Under the pieces are notes generated by a model. That model saw only the letters and a program-made list of their open reading frames with translations, had not been told where the DNA came from and searched no databases. Made by a program: the position numbers and the translations under genes. This document shows, in pieces, positions 24,082-32,532 of a DNA stretch of 50,937 bases. This DNA is from CAZYSK01 sp964649415. Lineage in GTDB: Bacteria; Chloroflexota; Anaerolineae; B4-G1. Numbering within the stretch: position 1 is the first letter of the stretch; each line of letters opens with the position of its first letter. The stretch spans positions 1 to 50,937 of the forward strand of contig CAZYSK010000039.1 of assembly GCA_964649415.1 (NCBI GenBank), read 5' to 3'.

Positions 24082-25398
24082 TTATCCGACTCCCTTATGA
24101 GGGTAGCGCAGCGACTCGATCCCCATATGAGGATAGCGCAGCGGCCCCCGCCCCTGGCGGCCTGCGGCCCGGCGCAGCGCCTCGACCACCGGCAGGGTCT
24201 GTCCCGAAAGGAACCTCACCATGCCCCCACCCGACGTGCACACGTAGCCCATCCGCTCGCGCACGCCGAACCGGCCCGCCGCGGCCACGCTGTCGCCGCC
24301 GCCGATGACCGAGTAGCCCGGCGCATCGGCAATCGCGGTCCAGAGCCCCTCGGTCCCGGCCTGGCTCACCGGCCGCTCGTAGATGCCGGCTGGGCCGTTG
24401 ACGAAGATCGTCGCCGCCTGCCGGACGACCTCCACGTAGCGCGAGAGCGTCCGCTCGCCGATGTCCACGAGGAGTAGATCCGCCGGCAAGTCATCCAGGC
24501 CGATCTCCTTTCGCCCCCCGTCGTCCACCGCGAAGTCAACGGGGCAGAGAACGCGATCACTGTGGCGTTTCAGCAGCTCGCGCGCCCGGTCGATGAAGGG
24601 CGTCAACCCTTTGTCGTGAATCAGTTGCTCGGTGGGGCCGCCCAGTTGACGGCCCTGCGCCATCAACATCACCTCGCCGGTGAGACCGGAGGTCAACACG
24701 TGATCGGCCGTTCCCCCCTCCAGCACGCGTTCCATCATGCTGAAGGCGTCCGCGATGCGGCTGCCTCCCAGCACGAACACACACGGAACCGCGGGGGCAT
24801 CCCGAATCCGGGTCAAGGCGTTCAGCTCCTCGACGAAGAGACGCCCCCCCGCGGCCGGCAACACCTCAGCGAAGCCGATCAGCGACGGGGCGGAGCGGTG
24901 CGCGGCGGCAATCGCCTCGCAGACGAAGCAGTCCGCCAGCGGGGCCAGGTTGCGCACCAGTCGCGTCTGCGCCATCTGCTCGGGCGTCAGTTTGACGAAG
25001 TTGACGAACGTGGACACTTCCTCCGTCAGGTAGCGCACGTTGTTCAGCAGCAGCAGTTCACCGGGCCGGAGCGCCTCGATCCGCGCCATCGCGGTGGGCC
25101 CGGCGATATCGTCCACGAAGGCCACGGGCCGCCCCATTAGCTCCGCCAGGCGCTCCGCGTGGGGGGCGAGTGAGACCAGGCTGCGATAGTCCTCCGTGTC
25201 CCCCTGGTGGGCCAGCATCGCGACCCGCGCCCCGGCCTCCGAGAGCTCTCGGACCGTGGGGACGCTCTTGCGAATGCGGTTGTCATCCGCCAGTCGCCCC
25301 GTCTGATGGTCAATCGGCGAGTTGATGTCCAGTCGCACGATGACCGTCTTGTCCTGGAAATCGAAATCGTCCAGCGTGAGGATCTCGGATGCCATCAT
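24082..25398 (-). CDS. Phosphoglycerate kinase, archaeal-type, divergent
   Basis: 438 aa (a second Met at 25395 is an alternative start). PGK landmarks: VIVRLDINSP, DDNRIRKS, LLLNNVRYLTEE, EAIAAAHRSAPS, LGGSRIADAF, VNGPAGIYE, VIGGGDSVAAAG and TSGGGMVRFLSG. The patterns AHQGDTEDYRSL...HA and NGPAGIYE are archaeal rather than bacterial. Two substitutions stand out: the substrate-binding SH-x-GRP loop is AHQGDT (Arg lost), and the nucleotide-site Lys of GGAK is Arg. This may mean altered substrate or weak activity. The last about 20 residues come from a duplicated ATGAGGATAGCGCAGCG-type repeat. It sits between type II GAPDH and LarA, all on one transcript by spacing. Confidence 0.85.
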   Translation of the reverse strand: MMASEILTLDDFDFQDKTVIVRLDINSPIDHQTGRLADDNRIRKSVPTVRELSEAGARVAMLAHQGDTEDYRSLVSLAPHAERLAELMGRPVAFVDDIAGPTAMARIEALRPGELLLLNNVRYLTEEVSTFVNFVKLTPEQMAQTRLVRNLAPLADCFVCEAIAAAHRSAPSLIGFAEVLPAAGGRLFVEELNALTRIRDAPAVPCVFVLGGSRIADAFSMMERVLEGGTADHVLTSGLTGEVMLMAQGRQLGGPTEQLIHDKGLTPFIDRARELLKRHSDRVLCPVDFAVDDGGRKEIGLDDLPADLLLVDIGERTLSRYVEVVRQAATIFVNGPAGIYERPVSQAGTEGLWTAIADAPGYSVIGGGDSVAAAGRFGVRERMGYVCTSGGGMVRFLSGQTLPVVEALRRAAGRQGRGPLRYPHMGIESLRYPHKGVG

Positions 25399-25426
25399 CC
25401 CCCTCGTATCAATGTCCTGTGCCCGC

Positions 25427-26455
25427 CTAGCGCCCGGCCTTCAGTCCTAGATACCCGTTGGTCAGCCCGACGGCCTCCAGCCGGTCCGTCTGCATCTCCA
25501 GGCAGGCACGCACGCCGTCCACTGTCTCGGGGATCGTGACCGCCTCCTGGGGGATGTTGATCGCGAACAGGATATCGTCGCCCGAGAAGCCAATGCACTC
25601 CTCCCACACTGCGATCTCGTACATATCGCCGCGCTTGTTGCCCAGGTCGCGGGCGTATTTGAAAAGCGAGGTGTTTGAGTTGAACCCGTCGGCGATACGC
25701 ACGACGCGGATGCGCGGGTGGGCACGGAAGAGGTCCAGCAGCGATGCCTTGCTGATCGACTTCTTGGGCGTGGCCACGATGCTGATGATGTGACCGTGGG
25801 TCACGGGGGTGTGCACTAAGAACCCGGTCGCGTCCACGTGCGGCATGATCATCATCAAGTCCACCGCCTGATGATTCGGCACCGGCTCTACCTTCAACAG
25901 ATCCACCAGGCCCCGGTGCGTGTCTCCAGGATCGGCCACGCGGCGGATGATCGTGATGGCCACTTTCTCCACACCGACCTCACGGTCCACGGCGTCCACC
26001 GCACGGATCAGACCGGTCGTGTTGCACGACGTCAGCTTCAGGAAGTCTTGACCGATGCCCTTCTCGTAATTGGCGTAGCCGTGGAAGAAGATGTCAGCGA
26101 TGTCGTTTTTCTCACCCCCCTGGAAGATGCCCTTGACGCCGTGCTTCCGATAGAGCTCCTTGTTCCTAGCGCCAATCCCGGCCGGCGTGGCATCCAGCGC
26201 GACGTCGACCTGATCTAGGAACTCATCGAAGGTACCCGTCACGGAGATGCCCAGCGCGTCAAACTCCGGCTTGCGCGACGGGTCCACCAGGTACAGATCG
26301 TACGCCATGCCACTCTCGTGGAGCGCCCTGACCGCTAGCGTGGGGGCCAGGTCCACGACGCCGACCAGGTCCATGTCCCCTTGAGGTGCCACACCATCGG
26401 CCAGGCGTGTACCGATGGTCCCATATCCCACAACGCCAACTTTCGGCTTGCTCAT
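25427..26455 (-). CDS. Type II (archaeal-type) glyceraldehyde-3-phosphate dehydrogenase family
   Basis: 342 aa from MSKPKVGVVG, with AGGAGG five bases upstream. VGVVGYGTIGTRLADGV is the nucleotide-binding start of archaeal GAPDH, followed by DATPAGIGARNKELY, GVKGIFQGGEKND and the catalytic Cys in LTSCNTTGLIRA. The usual archaeal GPINAIVP and PSHHGPD segments read GLVDLLKVEP and PNHQAVD here, so the substrate pocket has changed. The family oxidises glyceraldehyde-3-phosphate with NAD(P). Together with the adjacent altered PGK this could be a dedicated aldehyde-phosphate oxidation step yielding ATP. Type II GAPDH is uncommon in bacteria, so transfer from archaea is possible. Confidence 0.88.
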   Translation of the reverse strand: MSKPKVGVVGYGTIGTRLADGVAPQGDMDLVGVVDLAPTLAVRALHESGMAYDLYLVDPSRKPEFDALGISVTGTFDEFLDQVDVALDATPAGIGARNKELYRKHGVKGIFQGGEKNDIADIFFHGYANYEKGIGQDFLKLTSCNTTGLIRAVDAVDREVGVEKVAITIIRRVADPGDTHRGLVDLLKVEPVPNHQAVDLMMIMPHVDATGFLVHTPVTHGHIISIVATPKKSISKASLLDLFRAHPRIRVVRIADGFNSNTSLFKYARDLGNKRGDMYEIAVWEECIGFSGDDILFAINIPQEAVTIPETVDGVRACLEMQTDRLEAVGLTNGYLGLKAGR

Positions 26456-26476
26456 CATTGCCTCCTATGTATCACA

Positions 26477-26509
26477 CGGATTGGAACAATCCCGGATTGG
26501 GACAATCCG
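26477..26509. repeat. Two tandem CGGATTGGAACAATCC palindromes
   Basis: CGGATTGGAACAATCC (26477-26492) and CGGATTGGGACAATCCG (26493-26509) lie back to back between transketolase C and GAPDH. They could act as a transcript-processing hairpin within the operon. Confidence 0.8.
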
Positions 26510-26519
26510 CCGTATCCCG

Positions 26520-27473
26520 CTATCCGCCAGCCGCGAGAACAGACTGCGCAGCCTCGGCGATGTGCTGGGGTGACATGCCGTACTTGCACAACAGATCGGC
26601 GTTCCCACCGCACTCGCCGTAGCAATCTCGTATTCCGACACGCTTCATCCGCGCCGGTGCATGTTCCACCAGCACCTCGGCCACCGCGCTGCCTAGGCCG
26701 CCGTATATGTTGTGGTTCTCCGCCGTGACGATCCCACCCGTCTCCTCGGCGGCGGCCACGATCGCTTCCACGTCAACCGGCTTCAGCGTCGGCATGTGCA
26801 GCACGCGCGCCGCTATGCCCAACCGGGCAAGCAGGTCCGCAGCCTCCACGCATTGAGACGTCATCATACCGCTGCCGATCAAGGTGACGTCGCTTCCACT
26901 GCGCACCTGGACTCCCTTGCCCAGCGCGAACTCATACGGCTGCCCGCCATCCGACCCGTCGGGTGAAACGCGGGGCCACACGTCGCGCGTCACCCGCAGG
27001 TAGACCGGCCCGTCGTATGCGACGATGGCGCGCACCACCTGCGCCATCTCCACGTCATCGCCGGGGTCCACAACCACCATGTGCGGGATCGCGCGCATGA
27101 TACCCACGTCCTCCACCGCCTGGTGCGTGGCCCCGTTGTTGCCGCTCACGATCCCGCTGTACGCCCCGACGATCTTCACGTTCGTGCGACAGTGGGCCAC
27201 GGAGATTGCCACTTGATCGCAGGCACGCCGGGACGCGAAGACCGCGAACGTGCTGACGAAAGGGACCTTACCCATAAGCGCCATCCCCGCCGCCACACCC
27301 ATCATGTTCTGCTCAGCAACCCCCATCTGGAAGAAACGCTCGGGGAATGCCTCCTTGAAGTACGTGACCCGGGTAGAACTGGCCAGATCTGCATCCAAGA
27401 CAACGATGTCGGGGTTTTCCCGCGCCAGCTCCACTAACGTGTGGCCAAACGCTTCCCTTGGGGCCTTTATCAC
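26520..27473 (-). CDS. Transketolase-like C-terminal subunit (pyrimidine/TK-C half)
   Basis: 317 aa from a GTG (VIKAPREAFGHTL) with AGGAGGAG upstream; the open frame to 27689 is out of family. DADLASSTRV, FFQMGVAEQNMMGVAAGMAL (the Glu that activates TPP), HQAVEDVGIMRA and the C-terminal fold GGIVTAENHNIYGGLGSAV are present. It pairs with the N-terminal subunit ending 11 bp upstream to form the split transketolase common in anaerobes and archaea. It transfers C2 units between sugar phosphates or related donors. Confidence 0.92.
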   Translation of the reverse strand: MIKAPREAFGHTLVELARENPDIVVLDADLASSTRVTYFKEAFPERFFQMGVAEQNMMGVAAGMALMGKVPFVSTFAVFASRRACDQVAISVAHCRTNVKIVGAYSGIVSGNNGATHQAVEDVGIMRAIPHMVVVDPGDDVEMAQVVRAIVAYDGPVYLRVTRDVWPRVSPDGSDGGQPYEFALGKGVQVRSGSDVTLIGSGMMTSQCVEAADLLARLGIAARVLHMPTLKPVDVEAIVAAAEETGGIVTAENHNIYGGLGSAVAEVLVEHAPARMKRVGIRDCYGECGGNADLLCKYGMSPQHIAEAAQSVLAAGG

Positions 27474-27483
27474 GCGACTCCTC

Positions 27484-28329
27484 CTACGATCCGCGCCCGG
27501 CACAACCCAGGTCCGCCCATGCCTGCGCCAGTTGCTCCGCGTCGGGCGGCTTCCCATGCCAGGCGGACTTGCCCTCCATGTAAGACACGCCCTTGCCCTT
27601 GACCGTGTGCGCGACGATGATGCATGGCTTGCCCTCGATCTGTTTCGCCGATTCGAGGGCATCGATGATCTGCTGCATGTCGTGCCCATCTATCTCGATC
27701 ACGTGCCACCCGAAACTGCGCCACTTGTCGGTGATCGGCGCGATATCCATGATCTCATCCAGCGTCCCGAAAAGCTGCACCCGGTTGTAGTCCAGCACCA
27801 CCGTCAGGTTGTCCACGCTGTAGTGCGCAGCCGTCTGCGCCGCCTCCCACACCTCGCCCTCCTGGTTCTCCCCGTCCCCGATCAGGCAATACACGTGGAA
27901 CGCTCCGTCATCTAACCTGGCCGCCAGTGCGATGCCCAGGGCCACAGATATGCCCTGCCCCAGCGCCCCGGTCGAGATCTCCACGCCGGGCACCATGTGC
28001 ATATCAGGATGCACCTGAAGCGTGCTGTCGATACGCCCAAAGGTCTTAAGCAGGTCGGTCGACAAGAATCCCCGCTCGGCCAACACAGCGTACAAGCCCG
28101 CCGCACCGTGGCCCTTGGACAGGACGAACCGGTCCCGGTCCGCCCAGTCTGGACGCTCTGGGTCTACGCGCATGACGTGGAAGTACAGCGCCGTGAGAAT
28201 GTCGGCCTCCGACAGGGAGCCTCCTGGATGCCCTGCTCTGGACTCCGAGACCGTCCGCACGACGTGGCACCGGACTCTCCGGGCGGTTTCCTCAAGCCGA
28301 TGGATTTCCTGTCTTGATAGACTGGCCAT
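27484..28329 (-). CDS. Transketolase-like N-terminal subunit (TPP-binding half)
   Basis: 281 aa. RAGHPGGSLSEADIL (conserved GHPGG), SKGHGAAGLYAVL, STGALGQGISVALG and the TPP/Mg motif GDGENQEGEVWEAA...LTVVLDYN are all in place. The split form is typical of archaea and many anaerobes. It lies between the E1beta gene and the C-terminal transketolase half in a minus-strand operon. A sulfosugar or 1-deoxy-sugar transketolase is also possible, and the sequence does not decide. Confidence 0.92.
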   Translation of the reverse strand: MASLSRQEIHRLEETARRVRCHVVRTVSESRAGHPGGSLSEADILTALYFHVMRVDPERPDWADRDRFVLSKGHGAAGLYAVLAERGFLSTDLLKTFGRIDSTLQVHPDMHMVPGVEISTGALGQGISVALGIALAARLDDGAFHVYCLIGDGENQEGEVWEAAQTAAHYSVDNLTVVLDYNRVQLFGTLDEIMDIAPITDKWRSFGWHVIEIDGHDMQQIIDALESAKQIEGKPCIIVAHTVKGKGVSYMEGKSAWHGKPPDAEQLAQAWADLGCAGRGS

Positions 28330-28363
28330 TGTTGCGTCTTCGTATACCTTTCCGTGCTCCCGT

Positions 28364-28392
28364 AGACCCTAATCCCGAAACCTTTAGGGTCT
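28364..28392. repeat. AGACCCTAA...TTTAGGGTCT hairpin
   Basis: An intergenic copy of the AGACCCTAAAGG family between E1beta and the transketolase N half. Outer arms AGACCCTAA and TTTAGGGTCT pair; the interior is imperfect. Confidence 0.75.
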
Positions 28393-28393
28393 G

Positions 28394-29398
28394 CTAGATC
28401 TCACCCCGGACAAGTCGCCGCACCCGGTCGGCAATGTGAGTCTCATTCACGATGATGAAATCCTCCAGGTGCCTGGCGAAGGGCGTGGGCACTGAGGGCG
28501 CACAGACCCGCTGGATGGGCGCGTCGATGTAGTCAAAGCCCTTGTCGGCGACCTGGGCGATCACCTCGGCCGCGAAACCGCCGCGCTCCGGCGACTCGTG
28601 AGCCACCACCAGCCTCGACGTCTTCTTGACCGAATCCACGATCGTTTCGACGTCAAGGGGGAACAGCGTCCTGGGGTCGATCACCTCCAGGCTGATCCCC
28701 TCCTGCGCCAGCATCTCCGCCGCCTGCAGCGCCATGAGCACCGTCCGCGACGTGGCCACGACCGTACAGTCCGTGCCTTCGCGCTTAACGTCCACCACGC
28801 CGAACGGAATCGTATACTCCTCATCCGGCACCGGTCCTTCCGTGTTGTACAGGAGCTTATGCTCGATGAACATGACAGGATCGTTCAGCCGGATGGCCGT
28901 CTTCAACAGGCCCTTCGCATCGTAGGGCGTCGAAGGCATCGCCACCAGGAGGCCGGGTATGTGGACGAACCAGGCCTCGAGGCTCTGCGCGTGGTGCGCA
29001 GCGGACGAGCGCCCCATGCCGCCCTGCGTGCGGATAACCAGCGGCACCTGCGCCTGCCCGCCGGACATATAGCGGATCTTGGCCGCCTGATTGGCGATCT
29101 GATCCATGGGGAGCGTGCTGAAGTCAATATACATCAGCTCCACGACCGGCCGCATGCCCGTCAGCGCTGCACCCACGCCAGCACCGACGAAGCCCAGCTC
29201 GCTGATAGGCGTCTGGCGGACGCGGTCGGTCCCAAACTCGGGCGAAAGCCCCAGCGTGACCTTGTAGGCGCTGCCGAAGGGATCCGCGATATCCTCACCC
29301 ATGAGGAACACCCGCTCGTCCCGCAGCATCTCCTCCCGCAGAGCCTCTCGAAGGGCATCGCGATAGCTGATCTCTCTCAGGTGCTTGACGTCTGCCAT
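28394..29398 (-). CDS. 2-oxoacid/acetoin dehydrogenase E1 beta subunit
   Basis: 334 aa from ATG 29396-29398, which shares a base with the E1alpha stop (TGATG), so the two are translationally coupled. REISYRDALREALREEM, GEDIADPFGSAYKVT, TPISELGFVGAGVGAALTG, RTQGGMGRSSAAHHAQS (quoted as short parts) and EVIDPRTLFPLDVETI are standard E1beta blocks. With E1alpha it forms the TPP-dependent decarboxylase of a pyruvate-, branched-chain- or acetoin-type dehydrogenase. No E3 gene lies nearby. Confidence 0.9.
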   Translation of the reverse strand: MADVKHLREISYRDALREALREEMLRDERVFLMGEDIADPFGSAYKVTLGLSPEFGTDRVRQTPISELGFVGAGVGAALTGMRPVVELMYIDFSTLPMDQIANQAAKIRYMSGGQAQVPLVIRTQGGMGRSSAAHHAQSLEAWFVHIPGLLVAMPSTPYDAKGLLKTAIRLNDPVMFIEHKLLYNTEGPVPDEEYTIPFGVVDVKREGTDCTVVATSRTVLMALQAAEMLAQEGISLEVIDPRTLFPLDVETIVDSVKKTSRLVVAHESPERGGFAAEVIAQVADKGFDYIDAPIQRVCAPSVPTPFARHLEDFIIVNETHIADRVRRLVRGEI

Positions 29399-30483
29399 CA
29401 CCGTCCCCCCTCGTCCAGTGGATTCCCCAGGTAATCGAAGTGGCCGTATACGTCGGTCAGTGCATCCTCAGGCGGAGGCTTGGGGCTCGATTTCGCGAAC
29501 GCGATGGCTTCCTCCAATTCCTTCGCCACGTCAGCGGCCATCTGATCATCCTCGTCCTCGCTCATGTATCCCCACGCGCGTAGCTGCCGGCCCAACTTGA
29601 GCGTCGCGTCTCGCTCGCGCCACATCTCCCGCTCCTCCTTCGGCATATAGAGGGCGGGATCGCCGACGTAGTGCCCCAGGAAACGATACGTCTTCGCCTC
29701 GATGAAACTAGGACCGCCGCCCGCCCTGGCGCGCTCCACGGCCTTCTCCGCCGCCCGGTACACCGCGACCGCATCCATCCCATCCGTGCACTCCGCCGCT
29801 ACGTTGTACGTGGAGACACGGCGCGCCAACTCGCACTTGAAGGCCGTCTTATCCCAGGGATGCGACAACCCGTACAGGTTGTTCTGACACACGAAGATGA
29901 TGGGTACCTGCCAGAGCGCAGAAAGGTTGAGCGCCTCGTGGAAGCCCCCTTCGGCAGTAGCACCGTCACCGAAGAAGCAGACCGCCACCTGGTCCGTCCC
30001 GCGCATCTTGATGGAGAGAGCGATGCCAGGTGCGGTGGGCAGGCTGCCGCTGACGATGCCGGTGGCGCCGATGATGCCCTGGCTGAAATCGGCGATGTGC
30101 ATCGAGCCACCCTTGCCCTTGCAGTAGCCGTTCGCCCGGCCGTACAACTCGGCAAACATGTACTTCACGTCGCAGCCCTTGGCGATCACGTCGTGATGAC
30201 CACGGTGCGTGCTGGTGATGTAGTCGTCCTTGCGCAAAGCGGTGCAGACACCCACAGGCACCGCTTCCTGTCCCTGCGACAGGTGCAGAAACCCGGTAAT
30301 CTCGCCGGCCTCGAAATGCTCTTTGGCCCGGTCCTCAAAACCCCGGATCAACCGCATACGCCGGTACATGCCCAGCAGTTGTTCCTGCGTCAGGTCGTCG
30401 GGAGGCCCCTCTTCCGGATGCATTTCGTTCGCCGAGTGCTGCCGAACGCTGCGCTCGTCTTTATCCGCCATCTTTTCGCTCAT
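29398..30483 (-). CDS. 2-oxoacid/acetoin dehydrogenase E1 alpha subunit
   Basis: 361 aa from MSEKMADKDE. LIRGFEDRAKEHFEAGEI, STHRGHHDVIAKG and the TPP motif GDGATAEGGFHEALNL...VCQNN (short parts quoted) define the PDH/AcoA E1alpha family. The gene order E2-E1alpha-E1beta matches no single textbook operon. Acetoin dehydrogenase and pyruvate dehydrogenase E1 cannot be separated by eye. It forms an alpha2beta2 enzyme with the coupled downstream gene. Confidence 0.9.
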   Translation of the reverse strand: MSEKMADKDERSVRQHSANEMHPEEGPPDDLTQEQLLGMYRRMRLIRGFEDRAKEHFEAGEITGFLHLSQGQEAVPVGVCTALRKDDYITSTHRGHHDVIAKGCDVKYMFAELYGRANGYCKGKGGSMHIADFSQGIIGATGIVSGSLPTAPGIALSIKMRGTDQVAVCFFGDGATAEGGFHEALNLSALWQVPIIFVCQNNLYGLSHPWDKTAFKCELARRVSTYNVAAECTDGMDAVAVYRAAEKAVERARAGGGPSFIEAKTYRFLGHYVGDPALYMPKEEREMWRERDATLKLGRQLRAWGYMSEDEDDQMAADVAKELEEAIAFAKSSPKPPPEDALTDVYGHFDYLGNPLDEGGR

Positions 30484-30530
30484 CACTCCCTCATCATACA
30501 ACCTTCTAAAGGGTAGACGCCTGCGTCCGC

Positions 30531-32006
30531 TTACAGCAGCAGTAAAGGGTCCCGGAGCAACTGCGCGACGTGCTCCAGGAACCGGGCCGCAGGTGCTCCG
30601 TCAATCACCCGATGGTCACATGCCAGGCTCAGCATCATCATCGGTCGAACGCCCAATGCGTCGCTCGGATGACCCCCTTCCGCCTCGTCAGTTCCTGCAT
30701 CAGGGTGGCTCAGCGACTCAATCACTACCGGCTTGCGCACGATGCGCCCCACCCCCAGGATACAGCATTCTGGCAAGTTGATCACCGGAGTAAAACCCTC
30801 AACGCCAAGCATCCCCAGGTTGGTGATCGTGAAGGTGCCCCCGCTCAGATCGTCGGGCAGGCACCGGCCCGAACGGGCGGCCTCGATCAGCCGGGCGCTC
30901 TCGGCCGCAATCTGGGGTATGCTCAGGGTATCGGCGTGGTGGACCACCGGCACCAGCAGCCCCCTGTCCGTGTCCACCGCAACGCCAATGTGGATGCAAT
31001 CGAGTTGCTCAATGTGTCCATCGCCCATGCGAGCGTTCGCTTCGGGGTAGTCCCGCAGCGCGGTAGCGCAAACCCGGGTCAGGATGTCGTTGTATGCGAC
31101 CGGTGTGCCCTGGGCACTGAAACGCGCACGCAGGTCGATCATCGCGGTGGCGTCCACCTCGCGGAAAAGCGTGACCCGGGCCGTCGTGTGTGCACTCGCC
31201 GCCATGCGCTCGGACACGGTGCCACGCACACCGGTGAGCGGGATGACACCAGAGATGCCGGTCGCAACTCTCGCCGGCCGCGACACCGGCGTCGCCCCAG
31301 GCGCAACTCGGCCCTGAATCAAAGCGGAGGCTGCTGAGATCACGTCCGCCTGCACAATCCGCCCCTGGGGGCCACTGCCCACGATGCGCGAGAGATCCAG
31401 GCCCAAGGCAGCCGCCAGTTGGGCGGCGACCGGAGAGGCCACCGGCGGTACCGGTGCCACCCCAGACGGCGCCGCCAGCGCGCGTGTCACGTCCACCGCC
31501 ACGACGCGCCCGCCTGCGCCGCTGCCAGCAAGCGTCCTCAGGTCCACACCCGCCTCGTGCGCCATCGCCCGCGCCTTCCAGGACGCTCGGACCACACCGG
31601 GTTGCAGGGCCCCTGGCCGCGGCCAACGCGCAGATGCTCGTGAGCGGTCATCGCCCGCATCGGACCGCCCGGATGTCTGCATCCACTGCATCCCTGCCGG
31701 CATGATGTCCGCGGCGACCGCACCAGTTCCCGCCCTGGGGAGTCCCCAGTCTGGCGACAAGGATTCACCGGGAGACACAGCCACGGCCAACGTGGTGCCC
31801 ACAGCCGCTTCCTGACCGGCTGGCACCAGGACGCGGGCCAGTCTACCCTCGTGATGGGCCTCGACGGCGACGGTCGCCTTGTCCGTCTCAACCTCCAGGA
31901 TCTCCTGGCCCGAAGTGAAGTGCTCCCCCACTCCGACCAGCCAGTTGACCACCGTTCCTGTTTCCATTGTCAGCCCCAGCTGGGGCATCTTGACCTCAAA
32001 TGGCAC
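30531..32006 (-). CDS. Dihydrolipoamide acyltransferase (E2) with two E3-binding domains
   Basis: 491 aa from GTG 32004-32006 (VPFEVKMPQLG), preceded by GAGGAG. The lipoyl domain carries the lipoylated Lys43 in VETDKATV. A Pro/Ala/Ser linker partly built from dispersed-repeat sequence (about 31650-31700) follows. Two peripheral-subunit-binding motifs come next (RAMAHEAGVDLRTLAGSG and AAALGLDLSRIVGSGPQGRI), then the catalytic domain with DHRVIDGAPAARFLEH. E2 moves acyl groups from E1 to CoA. A second E3-binding motif is unusual for a one-lipoyl E2. The E1 genes follow directly. Confidence 0.9.
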   Translation of the reverse strand: MPFEVKMPQLGLTMETGTVVNWLVGVGEHFTSGQEILEVETDKATVAVEAHHEGRLARVLVPAGQEAAVGTTLAVAVSPGESLSPDWGLPRAGTGAVAADIMPAGMQWMQTSGRSDAGDDRSRASARWPRPGALQPGVVRASWKARAMAHEAGVDLRTLAGSGAGGRVVAVDVTRALAAPSGVAPVPPVASPVAAQLAAALGLDLSRIVGSGPQGRIVQADVISAASALIQGRVAPGATPVSRPARVATGISGVIPLTGVRGTVSERMAASAHTTARVTLFREVDATAMIDLRARFSAQGTPVAYNDILTRVCATALRDYPEANARMGDGHIEQLDCIHIGVAVDTDRGLLVPVVHHADTLSIPQIAAESARLIEAARSGRCLPDDLSGGTFTITNLGMLGVEGFTPVINLPECCILGVGRIVRKPVVIESLSHPDAGTDEAEGGHPSDALGVRPMMMLSLACDHRVIDGAPAARFLEHVAQLLRDPLLLL

Positions 32007-32031
32007 GAACCTCACTCCTCGCCCATGGCAC

Positions 32032-32532
32032 TCAGCTTTCGGCTTCGATGGCTCGCACGGTCTCACGCCAGACCTGTTCGTCGTGGAGCGAGATCAACTT
32101 GCGCACTGCAAACTCGATCTGGCGCATGCACACGTCGCGCCAGATCCCACTTTCGATGAACTCCGTGTGTCCTTCTTGGGAATGAATGCTGTGGCCAATC
32201 AGGTCTCGGCAATCCGCGGACCCATGCACCGCTTCGAACTCGTCGATGAAGCGATCGATTATCCACCGGGCAATGCGTTTGGCGTTCTTGTGGCCCGTCA
32301 CGCGCTGCTCGGCCAGTCTCCCGACGGCCATGGCTGCACCGGAGACCGCTCCACAGATCCCTCCCCGCCAGGCGACCCCGCCGTTCAGCACCATCGCTGC
32401 AGAGGAGTCAGTGGCGTTCGACAGCCCGAAGACCTCCTGAAGCACCACGCAGGTCGTCTCCGCGCAGCCATAGACGTTATCCTCGGTCAAGAAGTACGCG
32501 CGCGCTCTCTTGATAGCCTCGCCCTCGGTCAT
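32032..32532 (-). CDS. C_GCAxxG_C_C family redox protein
   Basis: 166 aa. NVYGCAETTCVVLQEVFG and GGVAWRGGICGAVSGAAMAVG match the C_GCAxxG_C_C motif family. Later cysteines (SADCRDLIG, RDVCMRQIEF) complete the Cys set. Members are small proteins often found with redox or metal-dependent enzymes in anaerobes; their role is not firmly known. It overlaps the GntR gene stop by 4 bp (ATGA) and precedes the E2 start by 25 bp, so it is co-translated with the regulator and sits at the head of the dehydrogenase operon. Confidence 0.8.
   Translation of the reverse strand: MTEGEAIKRARAYFLTEDNVYGCAETTCVVLQEVFGLSNATDSSAAMVLNGGVAWRGGICGAVSGAAMAVGRLAEQRVTGHKNAKRIARWIIDRFIDEFEAVHGSADCRDLIGHSIHSQEGHTEFIESGIWRDVCMRQIEFAVRKLISLHDEQVWRETVRAIEAES

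Noticed and set aside
22756..24477. 573-aa plus-strand open frame opposite LarA and PGK
   Set aside because: Antisense shadow spanning two genes with strong family motifs; no recognisable domain.
26520..28329. SqwGH-type sulfofructose transketolase and a sulfosugar pathway
   Set aside because: Split transketolases are common in anaerobes. No sulfosugar isomerase, sulfoacetaldehyde enzymes or sulfonate exporter was seen, so only the generic call is kept.
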